Source of the DNA: Chloroflexota bacterium
GTDB taxonomy: Bacteria > Chloroflexota > Anaerolineae > Promineifilales > Promineifilaceae
Assembly (NCBI GenBank): GCA_013112725.1
Contig: JABFFZ010000040.1
Span: 1-49,594, forward strand
Reading direction: 5' to 3'
Length of the DNA stretch: 49,594 nt
The translations under genes and the position numbers were made by a program. Within the stretch, counting starts at the first letter, position 1; each line of letters begins with the position of its first letter. The notes under the pieces are model-generated. The model saw only the letters and a list, made by a program, of their open reading frames with translations, did no database searches and was not told the DNA's origin. This document shows, in pieces, positions 31,515 to 40,900 of this stretch.

Positions 31515-31555
31515 ATCATAACGAACGTTCATCTATTTATTCAATGTACGTACAT
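31515..31555 (-). promoter_or_regulatory. Promoter/operator of the dead antitoxin-toxin pair
   Basis: Minus strand: TTGAAT (-35, 31544-31539), 18 nt, TATGAT (-10, 31520-31515). The palindrome ATGTACGTACAT (31544-31555) abuts the -35, and GAACGTTC (31523-31530) lies in the spacer. Confidence 0.6.
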
Positions 31556-31653
31556 AGTAGTGAGAGCGGTTATTACGGTCAAATTGATTTTGGACAAAGG
31601 GTATCTGGATTTTTTTCAAGGCGCCTTATCAAGGGAATGGAATTCTCAGGCCG

Positions 31654-32436
31654 TTACACGGCTGCATAGGCCAGTTTGCGTGGTTTTCGTCGGGATTGTG
31701 CGGCCGTGACCATTACCATCACCGCCACCACCGCCGCCGCCACCCAGGCCGCATTGGCTACCAATGGCGTTTCCGCCTGCTTCACGCCAATTCCGGCAAA
31801 GGCCCACACCAGCACCAGCAAATAGGCTATATCCTGGTGGCGCAGCGCCATCAGCCCGGCCACAACCACCGCCACCGCCAACATGATTACCGTCCACACT
31901 TCCGGAGCAATCCCCCACCCATTCCAATTCACATAGTCAAGCAGGATGGTGATATTGGCAATGGTCGCCACTGTGATCCAGCCCAGGTAGATACTGAAAG
32001 GGACCCGGACGGCCCATTGTTCAGCGCGGGACACGGCCGTGCGCCCCGTCTCCAATCGCCAATAAATGGCAATCAGAGTGCCCAACAGCACTGCCATCAC
32101 CGCCACCGACAGGGCATAATAGCCATAATGCCAGCAAAAAATCCAGGCCGTATTGGCAATGGAACTAATCACAAAAATCCAGCCGGTGCGCCGCAGCCGG
32201 GGATTTTCCCGCTGCGCTGGCAATGCCTGGTAGATGGCGTACACAAAGAGGCCAAGATATATGAGACCCCAAATGCTAAACACATACCCCGCCGGCACAA
32301 AAAACACCGCAAAACTATCAGAAATTTCCGCTGTTGTAATACCGTTGATCGGCAGGGCATTGGCTAACCCATTGACGGCAACAGCCACAACCAGCGAAAC
32401 AATCACACTAATCTGTCGAATTACATCTTTGTTCAT
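31654..32436 (-). CDS. TspO/MBR-like tryptophan-rich membrane protein
   Basis: A protein of 260 residues with about seven hydrophobic helices, more than the five of minimal TspO. FVPAGYVFSIWGLIYLGLFV is the characteristic TspO/MBR segment, and Trp-rich turns follow (NTAWIFCWHYGYYAL, NWNGWGIAPEVWTV). TspO proteins bind tetrapyrroles and affect light and oxidative responses. The longer form resembles TspO-related tryptophan-rich sensory proteins. AAGGATG is just upstream. It is divergent from the photolyase gene, with which it shares a control region. Confidence 0.85.
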   Translation of the reverse strand: MNKDVIRQISVIVSLVVAVAVNGLANALPINGITTAEISDSFAVFFVPAGYVFSIWGLIYLGLFVYAIYQALPAQRENPRLRRTGWIFVISSIANTAWIFCWHYGYYALSVAVMAVLLGTLIAIYWRLETGRTAVSRAEQWAVRVPFSIYLGWITVATIANITILLDYVNWNGWGIAPEVWTVIMLAVAVVVAGLMALRHQDIAYLLVLVWAFAGIGVKQAETPLVANAAWVAAAVVAVMVMVTAAQSRRKPRKLAYAAV

Positions 32437-32476
32437 CTTTATTCATCCTTTATATCTTCATCAGTTCAACGGTAAT

Positions 32477-32505
32477 AGTGTAACCGGAATCACCGGCCTT
32501 GTCAA
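32477..32505 (-). promoter_or_regulatory. TspO promoter
   Basis: Minus strand: TTGACA (32505-32500), 17 nt, TACACT (32482-32477), 41 bp before the gene start. Confidence 0.8.
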
Positions 32506-32509
32506 TTTA

Positions 32510-32565
32510 TTGTATAACTTTTGTTGACTTAATTGGCGCAACGCTCTATACTTTGTATAACTTTT
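32510..32565. promoter_or_regulatory. Direct repeats TTGTATAACTTTT flanking the photolyase promoter
   Basis: Identical 13-mers at 32510-32522 and 32553-32565, 43 bp apart (about four helical turns). The first abuts the photolyase -35 and the second follows its -10. They resemble operators of MerR-type light regulators (LitR/CarH); this assignment is inferred. Confidence 0.55.
32524..32552 (+). promoter_or_regulatory. Photolyase promoter
   Basis: TTGACT (32524-32529), 17 nt, TATACT (32547-32552). A leader of about 130 nt follows, containing a CGTGA-word hairpin. Confidence 0.8.
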
Positions 32566-32608
32566 TGATCTTGCTTCGGCTCAATAGCATTTCATGGGGT
32601 TGGGCGCG

Positions 32609-32655
32609 ATGCGTGACTGGGGAGACCTCACGCATTACTCGTCACGCATAACGCT
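32609..32655. repeat. GCGTGA-word palindrome
   Basis: GATGCGTGACTGG is mirrored by TCACGCATTAC and TCACGCATAACGC. It lies in the photolyase leader and is related to the element at 12665. Confidence 0.65.
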
Positions 32656-32688
32656 CCGCTACTTTATAATCATACGAGGAGTACAACC

Positions 32689-34107
32689 ATGTCTACGGCC
32701 GTCTGGTGGATACGCCGCGATCTTCGTTTAAGTGATAATCAAGCCCTGACCGCTGCCTGCCGGGCTGCCGATCAGGTCATCCCCCTTTTCATCCTTGATC
32801 CCTTTTTTGCCCGTTCGCCCTATGTGGCCGACAAGCGGCTGGCTTTCTTATATGGCGGCCTGGCCGAATTGGACGCCGCCCTGCGCCAGCGCGACGGCCG
32901 CCTGATTATCCGCCTGGGGGAACCAACGGCCGTCCTCACCCGCCTGCTCGCCGAAACTAACGCCCACGCTATCTTCGCCGAAGCTGACTATTCAGCCTAT
33001 GCCCGGTGGCGGGACACGGCCGTGGCCCACACCCTCCCTCTCCACCTCACCGACGGCCTGACCGTGCATCATCCCGCCACCCTGGTCAAACAAAACGGCA
33101 CCCCCTACACCGTGTTCACCCCATTTAAGAAAAATTGGCTGGCGCAACCGTTGGCGGCACGGCCGTTGCCCATCCCTACCCACATCAACACCTCACCTGA
33201 CATCGCCAGCCTCCCCTTGCCCACGCCTCCCATCACCCCCACCTTCCCCCCCGGCGAAACCGCCGCCCGCCACCGCCTCACTACCTTCACCTCCCCGTAT
33301 CCCTTCACCCCACCACCTGCTCACTCCATCTCCCACTACGCCGCCCAACGTGACCAGCTGGCCGAACCCGCCACTTCCCAACTCTCCCCCTACCTGCGTT
33401 TTGGCATGATCTCGGCGCGGCAGGCGGCCTGGGCAGCCCAGGATGCGCTGACCGCCGCGCCCCATGCCGCCGCCAAAGGCGCGGAAACATGGCTCAGCCA
33501 GCTCATTTGGCGCGACTTTTATATGGTCATCCTCTACCACTTTCCCCACGTGGCGCGGGGCAGTTTCCGCCCCGCCTATGATGCCATCCCCTGGCGCAAC
33601 GACCCGGCGGAATTTGCCGCCTGGCAGGCCGGGCAAACGGGCTACCCGGTGGTAGATGCCGCCATGCGCCAGCTCACCCAGACCGGCTGGATGCACAACC
33701 GCGCCCGTATGATCGTCGCTTCCTTTCTGGTGAAGGATTTATTGATTGATTGGCGCTGGGGGGAACGCTATTTTATGCAGCAGTTGGTGGATGGCGACCC
33801 GGCCAATAACAACGGCGGCTGGCAGTGGACGGCGGGCACGGGCACCGACGCCGCCCCCTATTTCCGCATCTTCAACCCCGTCAGCCAGAGCCAGAAGTTT
33901 GACCGGCACGGCCGTTACCTGCGCACCTGGCTGCCCGAACTGGCCAACCTGCCCGATGCTACTATCCACGCCCCCTGGCTCATGCCCCCCCTGGAACAAC
34001 AGCGCCTCGGTTTCATGATCGGCCGTGACTACCCCGCCCCCATCGTAGACCGCACCCAAACTCGCCCCCGCACCCTGGCCGCCTATCAACACATCCGCCA
34101 GACCTGA
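32689..34107 (+). CDS. phr: Deoxyribodipyrimidine photolyase
   Basis: A protein of 472 residues. [16 protein letters not shown] opens the antenna domain. FAD-binding motifs are [36 protein letters not shown] and [18 protein letters not shown], followed by [11 protein letters not shown], as in class I CPD photolyases. It repairs UV dimers with blue light. Because the organism has F420 genes, the antenna could be 8-HDF; this is inferred. GAGGAG precedes the ATG, and ACGGCCGT starts at the second codon region. A light-responsive promoter is suggested upstream. Confidence 0.95.
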   Translation: MSTAVWWIRRDLRLSDNQALTAACRAADQVIPLFILDPFFARSPYVADKRLAFLYGGLAELDAALRQRDGRLIIRLGEPTAVLTRLLAETNAHAIFAEADYSAYARWRDTAVAHTLPLHLTDGLTVHHPATLVKQNGTPYTVFTPFKKNWLAQPLAARPLPIPTHINTSPDIASLPLPTPPITPTFPPGETAARHRLTTFTSPYPFTPPPAHSISHYAAQRDQLAEPATSQLSPYLRFGMISARQAAWAAQDALTAAPHAAAKGAETWLSQLIWRDFYMVILYHFPHVARGSFRPAYDAIPWRNDPAEFAAWQAGQTGYPVVDAAMRQLTQTGWMHNRARMIVASFLVKDLLIDWRWGERYFMQQLVDGDPANNNGGWQWTAGTGTDAAPYFRIFNPVSQSQKFDRHGRYLRTWLPELANLPDATIHAPWLMPPLEQQRLGFMIGRDYPAPIVDRTQTRPRTLAAYQHIRQT

Positions 34108-34120
34108 CAGGTCTCCACCT

Positions 34121-34144
34121 CGTTCCCACGCTCCGCGTGGAACG
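34121..34144. repeat. CGTTCCCACGC inverted repeat
   Basis: CGTTCCCACGC and GCGTGGAACG pair around TCC. It is 14 bp past the photolyase stop and lacks a U-run. The rest of the 184-bp gap shows nothing else. Confidence 0.6.
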
Positions 34145-34291
34145 CCTCTACGTCACGCGCATGCGTTGGCGGTGCCAGACGTAGAAGAGTGGATTGAAAA
34201 ACCCTACTTGGACCGATAGCTATTTTTGGCCTTTGAACATGAATGGGGTATCGTTGTGAAAGCAAGTGCTTGATGTTGCGGAGAAGTAAAG

Positions 34292-36490
34292 ATGACTGTA
34301 GTCCCAACCTATATGCAGAATGCAATAGCCGAAAAAGTAGACTGGTTTTGGCGAAGATATGTTTCTACCTATGTGAACCAACCTGTTACTGAACCGGTAC
34401 CGGAGTTGTGGTCTGTTGCTGGAACACGCTATCTTACCCAATTATATGGAGAGGTACGAAGGTTACGAATACTTGGTCATCGAGGAAGTGAAGCTTTGGA
34501 GAGACTATTTACACAGGTCTATTTACTTGATGCAAAAGAAGCATTCGCCAGGTACGGAGTATAAACTAGCCGACAAGATTGGCAGAGAGTGTCCCCTCAA
34601 CAAGGAATGAGGCTCGATGGGCTGCGTGTAGTCCAGGAAGTGGACAACCTGTTCATTTTGGGTAAACCGGGAGTAGGCAAGACCACATTCTTGCAGCAAA
34701 TGGGAAGGGAAACAATTGCTCGTCATATACCAAAATGGCCTATCTTCATTAGACTAGCTGACGTATCACTGTCTGAAAAAAGTTTGATGGATCACATTAA
34801 CGATCGGTTCAGAAAGGCGGAGTTTTGTAACGCTGAGGATTTTGTGCTTTATTTACTACAATCAGGCGCTGTTATTTTGTTACTGGATGGACTTGATGAG
34901 GCTCGAGAAAGAGACGGGCAGCGAAAACGTCTTGTTCAAGAAATTCAACAGATTTCCCGAGATTTTCCAGATAATACAATGCTGCTTACCTGTCGAGTTG
35001 CGGCTACTGAATATAACTTTCCAAACTTTCAGTATGTAGAAGTAGCTGAGTTTACCGAGCAGCAGGTGAAAAACTTTATCGATAACTGGTTTGGGGCGTC
35101 ACAGGTTGCAATCGCTGCTGCTTGCTTCCAATCATTACATGAGACCCAACATGAGCCCCTAAAGGAAATGGCACGAATACCTTTACTGCTAACATTGCTT
35201 TGTGTGTCATATGATCCTGAGAATGGTTTTCAACCAGCAAGGGCTAACATTTACAGAAGGGCAGCACGGGGTTTGTTGCGCGATTGGGACAAAAACAGAA
35301 ATATTGACCGTGATATATTTTCTGATTTGGATGAGGATCATCTGCATGAAATACTAGGGTATATTGCCTACCAATCATTTTTAGAAGGAGAACAGTTAAT
35401 AGCCCAAGGAGGTTTAGTACGTCGAATACAATACTATTGCAGGAAACAATTTCAGTTACAAGTAAACGGTAAACGTTGGTTAAGACAGATGGAGGCCGAT
35501 ACCGGCATTCTGATAGAGCGCATAGATGGTGTTTATGCCTTTGCCCATTTGACACTACATGAGTATTTTGCTGCGTGGTGGATCATAGAAAAAGAATCAT
35601 GGGAAGTGGTTCAACCTTATATAAGTCAATCGCACTGGCGCGAGATATTTTTACTATTAGCTGAATTGGCCTCGGACGCCCCACTTTTCCTCACACTGCT
35701 CCTAGAAGCAATGAAAGAAATGATTACGGGTGATAGATTTTTGACGAATATTTTGAAATGGGCAGACAAGAGAAGTAGACGGGTTCTGGCGAGTAGTCAG
35801 AAACATCCGCCATCCGCCCTACGGGCTTTTTACTTGTGTCTTGGTTTAACTCTCAATTTAGGCATTGACTTCATACGTCACCCTGCTCATAGTTCTGATT
35901 TGGACAGAATTTCTTTCCTTGCTGAAACCCTTGGCCTTACTCTGGGCCAACACCCTACTCCTGATCTGTACCTGACCTTCAGGCTAAATCGTGCCGATTA
36001 TCACCTTTCCCATCGTTTATCACTTGATGACGCGCTTGAAGATGCCTACAAACTAACCCAGAACATCAATTATATCCATCCGGTTATTGCTCTCGATCTC
36101 TTGTTGACATATGTTGTATTTGTAGCATATTTGCTAAGGGTAGAGGCAAATGAAATAAGCGAAGTAAATCTCTCCAGGCTAAGAACATGTTGGAATACGT
36201 TATGCCAGTGTAGTGACCGTGCCAGAATACCACAATTGCAAGCTAACTTATCTAGAATTACAGTTCCAGTGTGGCAAGCAACAGAAATTCAATGGCTCGA
36301 GTTTGCTAAAGAGGTTATTAGAACTGTCCGCACTTATGGGGAGTTTGGTTATAAGTGGGATCTATCCGACGATCGGTTAACTTTGCTGGCAAAGTATTTG
36401 CAGGCCAACCTGCTCTTTGTGGAATGTCTGCACCTGGCCTATGTCCCCGACCGCGCCGCCATCGAAAACCAGATTTTGCTGCCGCCGTAG
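34292..36490 (+). pseudogene. NACHT-domain NTPase with in-frame ochre codon
   Basis: GGAG and an ATG at 34292 open a frame of 90 codons ending at TAA (34562-34564). The same frame then continues without a break to 36490. The second part has Walker A GKPGVGKTTFLQQM, Walker B VILLLDGLDEARERD and TCRVAATEY, a NACHT STAND ATPase, followed by helical repeats with AFAHLTLHEYFAAWWI. The N-terminal 90 residues (EVRRLRILGHRGSEALERLF) match the region that normally precedes NACHT in these proteins, so the stop interrupts one gene. Such proteins are often immune sensors. An ATG at 34604 could restart translation. Base composition is AT-rich until about 36385, after which the last 35 codons are GC-rich and host-like. 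Confidence 0.8.
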
Positions 36491-36553
36491 TGCCAGGCAT
36501 GGGGCATCAGATTTGTGGGGATGACCAGGGCCGTTTGCCCCGTGCCTGGCACT
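36489..36553. repeat. TGCCAGGCAC-type palindromic repeat, copy 2
   Basis: Arms AGTGCCAGGCATGGGGCA (36489-36506) and TGCCCCGTGCCTGGCACT (36536-36553) pair over 18 bp with one G-U. It begins within the stop codon of the NACHT gene. Confidence 0.8.
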
Positions 36554-36675
36554 GCTCAACTGCCCCCTCGCGTCCCGTGGCTGGCACTACCCACCACCAC
36601 CCCACCATATCCACCGCCAGCCCGGAATCATCTGTGCTACAATAGCCGCAAAACTGAAAGGAGCGGACCAAGGAT

Positions 36676-37059
36676 ATGCAAGCGTATGAATTCTCCACAA
36701 AAATAGGCCCTGGCGGTTAACTGGTAATTCCTGCCACCCATGCCAACGCCTTACCCGTTGGCGAATCGGTGCGGGTTATCATCCTGGTCACCGGGTCTGA
36801 TACCTCTGTCCCCCATGAAATACAAACCCCAGACCTTTTAGCGCAGATGGTCGCGGAAATACAATCAACGCCGCAAAACCCGGCGCATAGGCAGCCGGCC
36901 AGTGGCCTTTTGGCCGAACATCTGGCAAATGTTCCCTATGAATTTGACCCCTCGTTTGATGAATCTCTCTGGAATCAAGAATGGGATCGGGTTGAAGAAG
37001 AAATGGAGGCCATTGAAATCGCTGACGAACTGGCAGAAATGGCCATTCACGACAGATGA
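36676..37059 (+). pseudogene. Antitoxin-like gene with in-frame ochre codon
   Basis: MQAYEFSTKIGPGG is followed by TAA (36718-36720) and then LVIPATHANALPVGESVRVI in the same frame, continuing to an acidic C-terminus (EEMEAIEIADELAEMAIH). The start resembles antitoxins with a short beta-strand N-terminus and an AbrB-like turn; the position of the stop would suit Gln (CAA to TAA). The stop of this frame overlaps the ATG of a PIN toxin fragment (ATGA). It is a decayed antitoxin, and a TACAAT with TGC (about 36640) may be its former promoter. Confidence 0.7.
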
Positions 37060-37118
37060 CCGCTTACTTGTTGGATACCAATCACATCTCGCCTCTGGTC
37101 ACGATTGCACACCCTCTG
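37056..37118 (+). pseudogene. N-terminal fragment of a PIN-domain (VapC) toxin
   Basis: MTAYLLDTNHISPLVTIAHP is the first strand and catalytic Asp of a PIN domain. After about 20 codons, homology ends and the sequence runs into a CCACCAACTACCATATCCACC stretch similar to 36590-36625. The toxin has been truncated by a deletion or insertion. Confidence 0.7.
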
Positions 37119-37155
37119 CCCACCAACTACCATATCCACCACCAACCAGGACAGT

Positions 37156-37545
37156 TCAGTTGTAGGGCAGCAAATTCAAGGTGGTGATAAAACGATAGTC
37201 GCGTTGGTTCTTGGAAGCCAGGGGATAGCTCCAGCGGATAGCCGTAGCCGCAATCAAAGCATCAGCAATAAGCAAGCCGTGACTTAAGCGGTACAGCCCA
37301 AGTAGATTGACGGCCTCATCAGAGATAGATTCATCAAGTTTGAGGAGTTGAAACCGCTTCAAAAACTTGCCCAGGTCTTGTAGCTCCCTTTTATTCTGAC
37401 AACCAACCAACAGTTCCATTTGCGTCACTGTGCTGATGGCGACGATTCCTTGTTTTTCCAACGTCGCCAGGTAATTGACCGCCTGGGAAACACCCCGTCC
37501 GGCATCAATCAGAATATCGGTATCAATGACTGTTGTGTGAGCCAC
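37156..37545 (-). CDS. VapC-type PIN-domain toxin
   Basis: A protein of 129 residues with VIDTDILIDAGRG (first Asp pair), STVTQMELLVGCQ (Glu), and SHGLLIADALIAATAIRW (Asp), then SKNQRDYRFI. All acidic residues of the Mg2+ site are present. It is preceded by its antitoxin gene with a 3-bp gap. The 3' end overlaps the relic of another toxin on the opposite strand. Confidence 0.85.
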   Translation of the reverse strand: MAHTTVIDTDILIDAGRGVSQAVNYLATLEKQGIVAISTVTQMELLVGCQNKRELQDLGKFLKRFQLLKLDESISDEAVNLLGLYRLSHGLLIADALIAATAIRWSYPLASKNQRDYRFITTLNLLPYN

Positions 37546-37548
37546 GAC

Positions 37549-37797
37549 TTATTGCCACTCTTGGACCCGAACTTGACGAACCCACTGGCTGCTATCGCTC
37601 ATATCATCACGATCACGCCACATGCCAATAAAAGGCTCGTCCCATAAATCAGTTCCTACTAAAGATTCTTGTATCTGTTGGCGTTTGACAGCCTCTTTGA
37701 GCAGATCAGCTATCGCCTCAGAAGTGAGCAACCCAGATGCTTTTGCCTTTTGCGCTACATCATCCGGCAAGGTCAGCTTTAATTCTAATAAGGTCAT
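37549..37797 (-). CDS. VapB-type antitoxin
   Basis: A protein of 82 residues: MTLLELKLTLPDDVAQKAKA is a ribbon-helix-helix-like N-terminus, LTSEAIADLLKEAVKRQQ a helix, and the tail ends SSQWVRQVRVQEWQ, a common ending in this antitoxin group. GAGGAG precedes the ATG. With the downstream vapC it is a complete module. Confidence 0.78.
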   Translation of the reverse strand: MTLLELKLTLPDDVAQKAKASGLLTSEAIADLLKEAVKRQQIQESLVGTDLWDEPFIGMWRDRDDMSDSSQWVRQVRVQEWQ

Positions 37798-37835
37798 CTG
37801 TTATCTCCTCAAATCCTTTATCGTTACGTCAGTTA

Positions 37836-37849
37836 TAGAATACATTCTA
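37836..37849 (-). promoter_or_regulatory. Operator-like palindrome of vapBC
   Basis: TAGAAT and ATTCTA flank AC, 38 bp before the antitoxin start. It overlaps plausible -10 sequences, so autorepression is likely. Confidence 0.45.
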
Positions 37850-37853
37850 GCAC

Positions 37854-37906
37854 AAAAAAAGACATCCGATTTCGGCAACCAGAGGTTGCTTGAGAAATCG
37901 GATATC
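37854..37906 (-). terminator. Intrinsic terminator after the macroglobulin gene
   Basis: GACATCCGATTTC and GAAATCGGATATC form the outer stem, with GCAACC/GGTTGC nested inside, followed on the minus strand by seven T. It is 57 bp past the stop codon. Confidence 0.85.
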
Positions 37907-37962
37907 TTTGTGCGAGCAGAGATAGAGAGGAGCAAAAACTCTGCGCCTCTGCGTTAAAACCC

Positions 37963-40900
37963 CTATTCGATAATCACCAGATCGCTGGCGCTACGGCCGT
38001 ACACTTCCGGCGCATACATCTCTTCCGCCTTTGTCGGCGGGGTCACAAACGTGCCCGGCGTGGTGGCGCGGGCCACGTAGCTGTACTCGTACACCCCTTC
38101 CCACAACAGCGTGCTAAACGCCTCCAACCGCTCGTCGCGCATATTTTCATGGTCATACCAACTACCCCACCACCACCAGTACGGCGACGGCGCAGCGTTC
38201 GGGTCGCGGGGTACACTTTGGGAGACGGCCAACGCGGTGTTAATCGCCTCCAGCCCGGCGGGCAATGGGTCAACCAGGGCCACGTGGTAGCGGCGGTTAT
38301 CGGCCACCATCGTCAACTTCACCCGCACCCGCGCCCCCAGGCGAATGTGCCAGGCGCCGTCGGCGTCCTGGTACACATCCTCCGGGTCGTCCACCGCTTC
38401 ATACGTGCGCTGCACCACAAAGCCCCGATCCAGCGCCTCCAGCGTCAGGTCAGCGGGGGCATAGTTCAGGGCCAGGCGGTAGTAGAGACGGCCGTCCCCA
38501 TCCTTACTCAAAATCAAATCTTGCGCCGCTTCACCTGCCGCCAGGTAGCTCATGGGGATGTCTAGCTGGTATCGTTCGGTGGTGCGTCCTTCAAAATGCT
38601 GCTCACCGGCGTAGCTGTCGCCCAGCCAGATTTGGGCCACAAAGTCCGGTGTCTGCGTTTCAAAGGTGTTGAAGTAGTTGTCCAGCGCCAACAGGATGAA
38701 GACGTTTTCCTGCGTATTGCCCCAGCGCCCGGCCACACGATGCGCCAGCAGCCCATTGACCACTTTGGGAATCAGGTCGTTTTGCGGGTCCTGGGTGATC
38801 AGTGTGTTCAGGATGACGCCATCGGTGCGCCGGTCGGAGTGCAGCATCAGGTAGTCGCCGTCGCCATAGCTGGTGGTGAAATTGGCGGCCCCGGCCGTTT
38901 CCACGGCGCGGTTGTTGAGGTGCTGCCGGATGGCGGCCACATCGTTGGCGGCAGCAGGGTCGGTGGCCAGCGCCGGCCACAACCAGCCCAACGTTTCCAA
39001 CGGCAGATTTTCCAGCCCCGCCTCTTGCAGCAGGGCGCGCGCTTTGGCGGCGTCTGTGTCCCCGGCCAGATGGCGGGTGTAGAGGGCGTAGGCGCTCAGA
39101 CCCCAGCGGGTTTCCGGGCCGTACCATTCTGGGTAATGGCGTTCAATCTGCTGCAAATAGGCCAGGGCGTTGGCCTGCATCTCGGCGGGCACGGCATACC
39201 CCTTTTGCTGCGCCATTACTAGGGCGTGGGCCACGTGGATGGTGTTAAAGGGGATGGAATCGCGGCCCCGTTCCCAGTAGGGGAAGCCGCCGTCGCTATT
39301 TTGCATGCCCTGGAGCATTTCGATGTCGCGCTGCACGGCCGTTTCCATCTCTGCTGGTGTGGGCAGTCCGGCGGCGTCAAAGGCGGTCAACACATCCCGC
39401 AGCGCGGCTATGGCCAGGATGCGCGAGGCCAGCCCCTCCGACGATTCATAGCGGTAGGTGGTCAGGTACAACACCGCGTCCGTCAATGTTTGCAGCGCCG
39501 TAGACGACGTGCCAATTTCCAGACCGCCATAGCCGGTAATCACGCCGGAGGGCATGAGAAACGGCTGCGCCACCGCGCCCGCATCCAACACGCCGTAGGT
39601 GGCGAATGCTTCGGTGGTGGCGGGTGTGTAGACGGGCATTTCGCCGGTAGCGGCGTCGGCATACGGGCCGGAAACAGCCGCTACCTGGAACCGGGCCGTG
39701 CCCGCGCTCATCGTCGTTGCCGGGAAGCGCACTTCGATGCGGTCATTGGCCGGGATGGTGACACGCTGGCCCTGGATGCCGGTTAGCTGCAAATTGCTCG
39801 TTTGCACGGCCACATCTACCGTCATCGGTTCATTGGTCTGGTTTTGCAGGACGACGGGCAGTTCAAACTGGTCGCCAAAGTTGAGGAAACGGGGGGCCGA
39901 CGGCCGTACCATCAAGGGTAGCCGCGCCGTCAGGTTACTTTCACCCGCGCCAAACTGCCGGTCGCCAGAGACGGCGGCGGCCATCAGCCGGTAGCGGGTC
40001 AGATTGTCTGGCAGGGTAAAGCTGACCTGTGCCTGGCCGTTGGCGTCGGTCTGCACCGTGGGAGCAAATACGGCCAGGGGGTCGAAGTTGGTCCGTACCT
40101 GAATTGGCGTCGTGGCGGCGTCGGCAGCATTCGCCGCGCTGCGTTCCGTAGTCATCAGCGCTGGGGCTGTGGCGCTGGGGGCGGGCGCCCCGGCGGCCAT
40201 ATCCATAGCCCCTTCCTCCATCGCCATTTCGGAGACATTGCGGGTCACTTCGACCTGCTGCGCGTTGATCTCCCCGGCCAGCGTTTCCGGGTTGACCAGG
40301 AGGATGCTGTCACGGCCGTAGCGCTGCTCCAACCACGCCCATATCGGCTGGTAAAAGGTATTGAGCGGGTTGGTCAGTTGGTAGCCGGTCAGGGCCAGGA
40401 TGGCCTCGTCCACCGCCCATAGGGCTACTTCGGCGTTGGGCACGGGCTGGCCATTGGCGTCGGTGACGGTGACGGTCACGGCCGTGTCTGCCCCCGGTTC
40501 TAATGCCGCCGACTGCGGTACAACGGTCAATGTCAGTTCGCGGCTGTAGGGGGGCACGCTCAGGTTGAGCGACCCGCTGGCATACGCCGGGCGCGGCGGC
40601 ACGCCGGGCAGCGGATTGCCCTGGTCGTCGGTACGCGGCGCGCTGCCCACCAGTTCCACCTGCACGCCGATATTGGGGATGTGTTCCTCGGTGATGGGGA
40701 TTTGCAGCGTGGCCGTGCCTTCGGTCAGTTGGAACGGCTCGGCGCTGAGGATGCCGCCGCGACTGAGGATGAGCAGCCCTTCGGCCGGGCTGAATGGAGA
40801 CTGCACCAAAATTTCGGCCACATCGCCGGGCTGGTACTCTTGCCGGTCGGGGATGAGGGTGGCGGTTTCATGTTCTACAGTGCGCTGCACCGGCTGGGCG

